Translations under genes and position numbers: made by a program
Assembly: GCA_023229545.1 (NCBI GenBank)
Contig: JALNZB010000028.1
Span: 1-43,082 of the forward strand
From: Sulfuritalea sp.
GTDB taxonomy: Bacteria; Pseudomonadota; Gammaproteobacteria; Burkholderiales; Rhodocyclaceae
Direction: 5' to 3'
Length of the DNA: 43,082 nt
Notes under the pieces: model-generated
Databases searched by the model: none
What the model was told of the DNA's origin: nothing
Seen by the model: the letters and a program-made list of their open reading frames with translations, nothing else
Shown here: one piece after another, positions 39,430-43,082 of the stretch
Numbering within the stretch: the stretch's first letter is position 1
Layout: each line of letters starts with the position of its first letter

Positions 39430-40068
39430 TCAGGCTCCTTCTCCGACAAATGGATTGCTGCGGCGTTCCCTGCCGACAGTGGACATCGGGCCATGGCCCG
39501 ATATGAATTGAACATCGTCGCCCAGCGGCCAGAGCTTGTGGTGAATCGAATCGACCAGCGCCTGGTAGTCGCCGCGCGGAAAATCGGTGCGACCGATCGA
39601 GCCGGCGAACAGCACGTCGCCGGTGATGGCGAGTTTCGACGGGGCGTGGAAGAACACCACATGCCCCGGCGTGTGGCCCGGCGTATGCAGCACCTGCAAA
39701 GTTTCGTTGCCGACGCTGACCGTGTCGCCGTCTTCGAGCCAGCGATCCGGCGTGAAGGCTTGCGCCAGCGGAAAGCCGAAGGCCCGGCTTTGTGCGGCCA
39801 ACTGGTCGATCCAGAAGCTGTCTTCGCGTTGCGGACCCTCGATCGGCACGCCCAGGCGCGCCGCCAGTTCGCCGGCGCCGCCGGCATGATCGATGTGGCC
39901 GTGGGTCAGCAAAATCTTCTCGATGGTGACGCCCAGCTTGGCGGCGGCGGCCAGCAGAATCTCCAGATCGCCGCCGGGATCGACCAGCGCGCCCTTCATG
40001 GTTTCGGTGCACCAGAGCAGGGTGCAGTTCTGTTCAAAGGGGGTGACGGGAATGATGCGATATTCCAT
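39430..40068 (-). CDS. MBL-fold hydrolase (glyoxalase II-like, YcbL type)
   Basis: A 212-residue enzyme from the ATG at 40068 (MEYRIIPVTPFEQNCTLLWC). The metal-binding motif is THGHIDHAGG (H-x-H-x-D-H), with HTPGHTPGHVVFF and GDVLFAGSIGRTDFPRGDYQAL, and SGHGPMST at the end. Length and motifs match the small YcbL group of glyoxalase II-like proteins; the substrate is unknown. It is in line with the EF-hand protein (gap of two bases), suggesting co-transcription, and comM lies immediately upstream. Confidence 0.87.
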   Translation of the reverse strand: MEYRIIPVTPFEQNCTLLWCTETMKGALVDPGGDLEILLAAAAKLGVTIEKILLTHGHIDHAGGAGELAARLGVPIEGPQREDSFWIDQLAAQSRAFGFPLAQAFTPDRWLEDGDTVSVGNETLQVLHTPGHTPGHVVFFHAPSKLAITGDVLFAGSIGRTDFPRGDYQALVDSIHHKLWPLGDDVQFISGHGPMSTVGRERRSNPFVGEGA

Positions 40069-40078
40069 GGAAATACCC

Positions 40079-41593
40079 CTAATCGGCAAGGCCGCGCCGG
40101 TAGTGGATGGCTTCGGCGACATGGGCCGCGTTGATCTGTTGCATGCCGGCCAGGTCGGCGATGCTGCGGGCCACCTTGAGGATGCGATGATAAGCCCGCG
40201 CCGTGAGCGCGAGGCGCGCCATGGCCTGTTTCAGCAGTTGCGCGCCGGCGGCGTCGGGGAGTGCGTGGCGGTCGACCTCGTCGGGCGTGAGTTGTGCATT
40301 CGGCTTGCCCTGGCGTTCGATCTGCACGGCGCGCGCGGTGGTCACGCGGTCACGCACCGTCGCCGAGGATTCGCCGTCGCCGCGTGCGGAAAGATCGGCC
40401 TCGGCGACCGCCGGCACATCGAACATCAGGTCAATGCGATCGAGCAGCGGCCCGGACAGTTTGCCGCGATAACGCGCGACTTGGTCCGGCGTGCAGCGGC
40501 ACTTGCCGGCGGGGTGGCCCTGCCAGCCGCAGGGGCAGGGATTCATCGCCGCCACCAGTTGGAAGCGCGCCGGAAACTCGGCGCGGCGGGCGGCGCGGGC
40601 AATATTTATGGTTCCGCTTTCCAGCGGTTCGCGCAGAGCCTCCAGCACGCCGCGCTGGAACTCGGGCAGTTCGTCGAGAAACAGCGTGCCGTTGTGCGCC
40701 AGCGATATTTCGCCGGGACGCGGCGTACCGCCACCGCCGACAAGCGCGGCGCTGGACGCAGAGTGGTGGGGCGACCTGAACGGGCGCTGGTTCCACTGCG
40801 CGATTTTGAAGCTGCCGGCCAGCGAATGCACGGCGGCGGACTCCAGCGCCTCGCTCGCCGTCATCGGCGGCAACAGGCCCGGCAGACGCTGCGCCAGCAT
40901 CGACTTGCCGGCCCCCGGCGGGCCGCTCATCAACAGGCTGTGGCCGCCCGCCGCCGCCACTTCCAGTGCGCGCTTGGCCTGCGCCTGGCCTTTGACTTCG
41001 GCCAGGTCGGGATAGCGTGCAAGAGTCGGCGCTGGCGGCACGGCGAATGCGGCGAGCATTTCGCGGCCGGCGAGGTGGGCGCAGACTTGCAGCAGGTTCT
41101 TCGCCGGCAGGATGCTCATGCCGTCGATCAGCGCCGCTTCCGGCGCGCTTTCCAGCGGCAGGACGAAGGCGCGCGCGGCCTGGTGATGCGGTCCGGCTTC
41201 ATGGCGGATGGCGGCGCACATGGCCAGCGTACCGCGCACTGCGCGCAACTCGCCGGAGAGCGCCAGTTCGCCGACGAATTCGTGGGCGTCGAGGGTGGCG
41301 GCCTTGATCTGGCCGGAGGCGACCAGGATGCCCAGCGCAATCGGCAGATCGAAACGGCCCGACTCCTTGGGCAGGTCGGCCGGGGCGAGGTTGACGGTGA
41401 TGCGCCGCTGCGGAAATTCAAATCCGCAGTTCTGGATCGCGGCGCGCACCCGGTCGCGCGCTTCCTTGACTTCGGTGTCGGGCAGGCCGACCAGGGTGAA
41501 TGAGGGCAGGCCGGCGGCGAGATGGACTTCGACGGTGACTTCCGGGGCCGCGAGGCCCGCCAGCGCCCGCGAGCGGAGAACGGCGAGCGCCAT
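40079..41593 (-). CDS. comM: YifB/ComM-family Mg chelatase-like ATPase
   Basis: A 504-residue protein. Residues 1-165 form the ChlI-like N-terminal domain (VEVHLAAGLPSFTLVGLPDTEVKEARDRVRAAI). The ATPase part has Walker A SGPPGAGKSMLAQRLP and Walker B-like LFLDELPEF, and a CPCGWQGHPAGKCRC zinc segment. ComM proteins aid branch migration during natural transformation, supporting integration of single-stranded DNA. A motif copy lies in the linker (FAVPPAPTLARYPD). Strand and order with ubiK upstream are common in betaproteobacteria. Confidence 0.93.
   Translation of the reverse strand: MALAVLRSRALAGLAAPEVTVEVHLAAGLPSFTLVGLPDTEVKEARDRVRAAIQNCGFEFPQRRITVNLAPADLPKESGRFDLPIALGILVASGQIKAATLDAHEFVGELALSGELRAVRGTLAMCAAIRHEAGPHHQAARAFVLPLESAPEAALIDGMSILPAKNLLQVCAHLAGREMLAAFAVPPAPTLARYPDLAEVKGQAQAKRALEVAAAGGHSLLMSGPPGAGKSMLAQRLPGLLPPMTASEALESAAVHSLAGSFKIAQWNQRPFRSPHHSASSAALVGGGGTPRPGEISLAHNGTLFLDELPEFQRGVLEALREPLESGTINIARAARRAEFPARFQLVAAMNPCPCGWQGHPAGKCRCTPDQVARYRGKLSGPLLDRIDLMFDVPAVAEADLSARGDGESSATVRDRVTTARAVQIERQGKPNAQLTPDEVDRHALPDAAGAQLLKQAMARLALTARAYHRILKVARSIADLAGMQQINAAHVAEAIHYRRGLAD
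41021..41044 (-). repeat. dispersed 24-bp motif, copy 12
   Basis: Minus strand: GCCGT, spacer GCCGCC, AGCGCCGACTCTT, a full match. Inside comM, sense to the gene. Confidence 0.8.
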
Positions 41594-41602
41594 CGGGGGG
41601 CG

Positions 41603-41857
41603 TTACTTCTGCCCGGAACCCGGCTTGTTCAGTGCTTCGAGTTCGGTGACGCGCGCTTCGAGCGCCACGAGTTTTTCCCGCGTGCGGGTCAGCACTTCGC
41701 GCTGCACGTCGAACTCTTCGCGGGTCACCAGATCGAGTTTGGCAAACAGGCCGGCGAGTGCGGCCCGCAGGTTCTTCTCGATGTCGCCGGCTGGTGTCGC
41801 CGCCAGCAGGGAGGAGATGCGGGCAGACATTTCATCGAGCAATTTGGGATTGATCAT
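41603..41857 (-). CDS. ubiK: ubiquinone biosynthesis accessory factor UbiK
   Basis: An 84-residue protein of the YqiC/BMFP family. Residues 5-45 form an amphipathic region (PKLLDEMSARISSLLAATPAGDIEKNLRAALAGLF) and 45-78 a coiled coil (LDLVTREEFDVQREVLTRTREKLVALEARVTELE). UbiK binds UbiJ in the ubiquinone assembly complex. The length and coiled coil are typical. It lies nine bases upstream of comM on the same strand. Confidence 0.9.
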   Translation of the reverse strand: MINPKLLDEMSARISSLLAATPAGDIEKNLRAALAGLFAKLDLVTREEFDVQREVLTRTREKLVALEARVTELEALNKPGSGQK

Positions 41858-41930
41858 GGTGGTTGGGTATCTGGCGGTGATGAAGAAAGTCTAGCACAGC
41901 GCCGCAGCAGACCGCCGCCGGCTCTACCAT

Positions 41931-41946
41931 TGCACCGGCATGGTGC
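41931..41946 (+). promoter_or_regulatory. NtrC-like binding site
   Basis: Palindromic TGCACC-GGCA-TGGTGC, matching the known NtrC consensus (TGCACY-N4-6-GGTGCA type). It lies about 95 bp upstream of the -24/-12 promoter, typical for an enhancer. A weaker half-palindrome (TGCCCCGCTTGGTGC, 41963-41977) is nearby. Confidence 0.65.
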
Positions 41947-42041
41947 GACGAGAACATGTTTGGTGCCCCGCTTGGTGCGGAGCTTTCGGCTCCCTCCTGA
42001 ATCATCTGCGCAGCGCATTGATTATAAATAGCTAATTTGTC

Positions 42042-42058
42042 TGGCACGGTCTCTGCAT
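42042..42058 (+). promoter_or_regulatory. sigma-54 promoter of torF
   Basis: TGGCACGGTCTCTGCAT contains GG at -24 and GC at -12 with ten bases between, the exact sigma-54 spacing. It lies 46 bases before the torF ATG and downstream of the NtrC-like site. Confidence 0.75.
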
Positions 42059-42101
42059 AAGGGGAACTGTAAATTTTTTTCTTCTCTCAAGGAGCCTCAT
42101 C

Positions 42102-42944
42102 ATGCACAAGACCCTACTCGCTGCCGCCGTAGCCGGAATCTTTTCCCTTCCCGCCGTCGTAATGGCCCAGGCCGCCGCACCGGCTGCCGCCGCCAGCCCG
42201 CACACCTTCACCGGCAATGTCGGTTTCGCCACCGAATACCTGTACCGCGGCATTGCCCAGACTCGCGGCAAGCCGGCGCTTCAGGGCGGTTTTGATTATT
42301 CCCATGCCAGCGGCCTTTACGCGGGCGCCTGGGGTTCCAGCATTTCGTGGATCGGCGATGCAATCCCGGGTGCAAGCGCCAGCCTGGAAATCGATGTCTA
42401 TGGCGGGTACAAGGGAACGATCGTCGGGGATTTGGGCTATGACATCGGTGTGCTGACCTACAACTATCCGGGTACGGGCAAGACAGTTACCGGCCTTCAG
42501 GAACTCAATCAGGATACGACAGAAATCTATGGGGCCCTGTCGTGGAAATGGTTGACCGTGAAGTACTCGCAGTCCACGGGCGCCTTGTTCGGATGGGCCA
42601 AGTTTGCTCAACCGCTGACCGACAAGACCACCGGAAGCAGCTATCTTGAGCTGAACGCCAACTATGACTTGGGTGATGGCTGGGGCATCAATGGTCACAT
42701 CGGCGACCAGACGGTCAAGGGCAACGGCCCGGCCTCGTATTCCGATTACAAGATCGGCGTAACCAAGGATCTCGGTTTCGGCGTGGTCGGTCTGGCCTAT
42801 TCCACCACCAACGCCCAAGATTCCTGCACCGGCGCCGCGGCCACTACCGCCAACGATGTGTACTGCTTCGTGAACAACAACGGTACGAATGCTTACTCCG
42901 CAGGCAAGGACAAGCTCGTGGCCACTTTCAACAAGACGTTCTGA
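42102..42944 (+). CDS. torF: TorF-family putative porin
   Basis: A 280-residue outer-membrane protein. The start has AAGGAG upstream and a Sec signal (MHKTLLAAAVAGIFSLPAVVMA). The mature part begins FTGNVGFATEYLYRGIAQTRGKPALQGGFDYSH, the TorF/Gcw_chp signature, and ends with the typical aromatic TFNKTF. In betaproteobacteria torF is often linked to glnK-amtB; here glnK follows after 88 bp. Expression should rise on nitrogen limitation, because the promoter is of sigma-54 type with an NtrC-like site. A transport role in ammonium-limited growth is inference. Confidence 0.85.
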   Translation: MHKTLLAAAVAGIFSLPAVVMAQAAAPAAAASPHTFTGNVGFATEYLYRGIAQTRGKPALQGGFDYSHASGLYAGAWGSSISWIGDAIPGASASLEIDVYGGYKGTIVGDLGYDIGVLTYNYPGTGKTVTGLQELNQDTTEIYGALSWKWLTVKYSQSTGALFGWAKFAQPLTDKTTGSSYLELNANYDLGDGWGINGHIGDQTVKGNGPASYSDYKIGVTKDLGFGVVGLAYSTTNAQDSCTGAAATTANDVYCFVNNNGTNAYSAGKDKLVATFNKTF

Positions 42945-42957
42945 TATTTGCCCAAAA

Positions 42958-42991
42958 ATCCCGCCGCCGACCCGGCCGGCGTCGGCGGGAT
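42958..42991. terminator. intercistronic hairpin torF/glnK
   Basis: A strong GC-rich inverted repeat (ATCCCGCCG ... TCGGCGGGAT) between torF and glnK, without a T-run. It may lower read-through or stabilise the torF part of the message. Confidence 0.45.
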
Positions 42992-43032
42992 GCCACGCAG
43001 ACAACCTTCTCCATTTCAAAAAGGAAACAGCC

Positions 43033-43082
43033 ATGAAACTCGTCTCCGCCATCATCAAGCCGTTCAAGCTTGACGAGGTACG
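43033..43082 (+). CDS. glnK: PII signalling protein GlnK (5' end only)
   Basis: Only the first 16 codons are in the window: MKLVSAIIKPFKLDEV, the highly conserved start of PII proteins, which regulate ammonium uptake (AmtB) and nitrogen metabolism. AAGGAA precedes the ATG. The gene continues to the right, where amtB would be expected. Confidence 0.9.
   Translation, partial: MKLVSAIIKPFKLDEV

Noticed and set aside
37673..39511. 612-residue open frame on the plus strand
   Set aside because: Antisense to the EF-hand protein gene; no recognisable domain, His/Arg/Gly-rich as expected for a shadow.
1..43082. tRNA, rRNA or riboswitch genes
   Set aside because: None recognised by eye; a covariance-model scan would be needed to exclude them.

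Overview
The window looks like a stretch of a high-GC betaproteobacterial chromosome, most likely Rhodocyclales-type. The grounds are the xerD-ogt, holA-lptE-leuS and UbiK-ComM gene groupings and a sigma-54-controlled torF-glnK locus. The organism assignment is inference; no rRNA or tRNA gene was seen.

Region 1 (1 to about 8114) is the distal part of a chromosomal integron cassette array. Twelve cassettes are separated by closely related attC sites, and a thirteenth, partial attC lies at the left edge. All attC sites point the same way, so the integrase and attI should lie to the left, outside the window. The cassettes are lower in GC than the core and encode mostly small membrane proteins, lipoproteins and exported proteins, plus one PD-(D/E)XK-like nuclease candidate. 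One cassette (553-1097) has no convincing gene. The last attC is cut after TTGAAC by a class C-type group II intron (8115 to about 9934) with a YADD reverse transcriptase.

Region 2 (about 9935-11742) holds the remains of an IS91-type element. A tyrosine recombinase and a Y2 transposase are partly fused and carry three internal deletions, one of which removes the HUH motif.

Region 3 (11858-43082) is core chromosome. It holds tsaD, a double cNMP-binding protein, plsY, folB, a YbaK-type deacylase, xerD, ogt, a SulP-STAS-cNMP transporter and a DUF4139 protein. A small accessory pair follows (HEPN-like plus DUF2971-like, 20785-22704), then an AhbD/NirJ-like radical SAM enzyme. Next come proA, holA, lptE and leuS, a FecR/SPOR protein, a UvrD-type helicase, an HD-GYP protein, an FMN reductase and an MFS transporter. 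The right end has three small Ala/Gln-rich proteins, an EF-hand membrane protein, an MBL hydrolase, comM and ubiK. It closes with torF and the start of glnK, behind a visible -24/-12 promoter and an NtrC-like site.

The most unusual signal is a dispersed 24-bp motif, GCCGT-N6-AGCGCCGACTYTY. I found 12 copies by eye, in both orientations. Nine lie inside conserved core genes, one is intergenic, and two are in the gene-less cassette. The copies in conserved genes arise by substitution at normal protein length, not by insertion. That resembles a DNA-uptake sequence more than a mobile repeat. Other oddities are a repeat inserted in frame in leuS, a shortened holA, and a palindromic repeat over the holA stop codon that shares half of the 24-bp motif.
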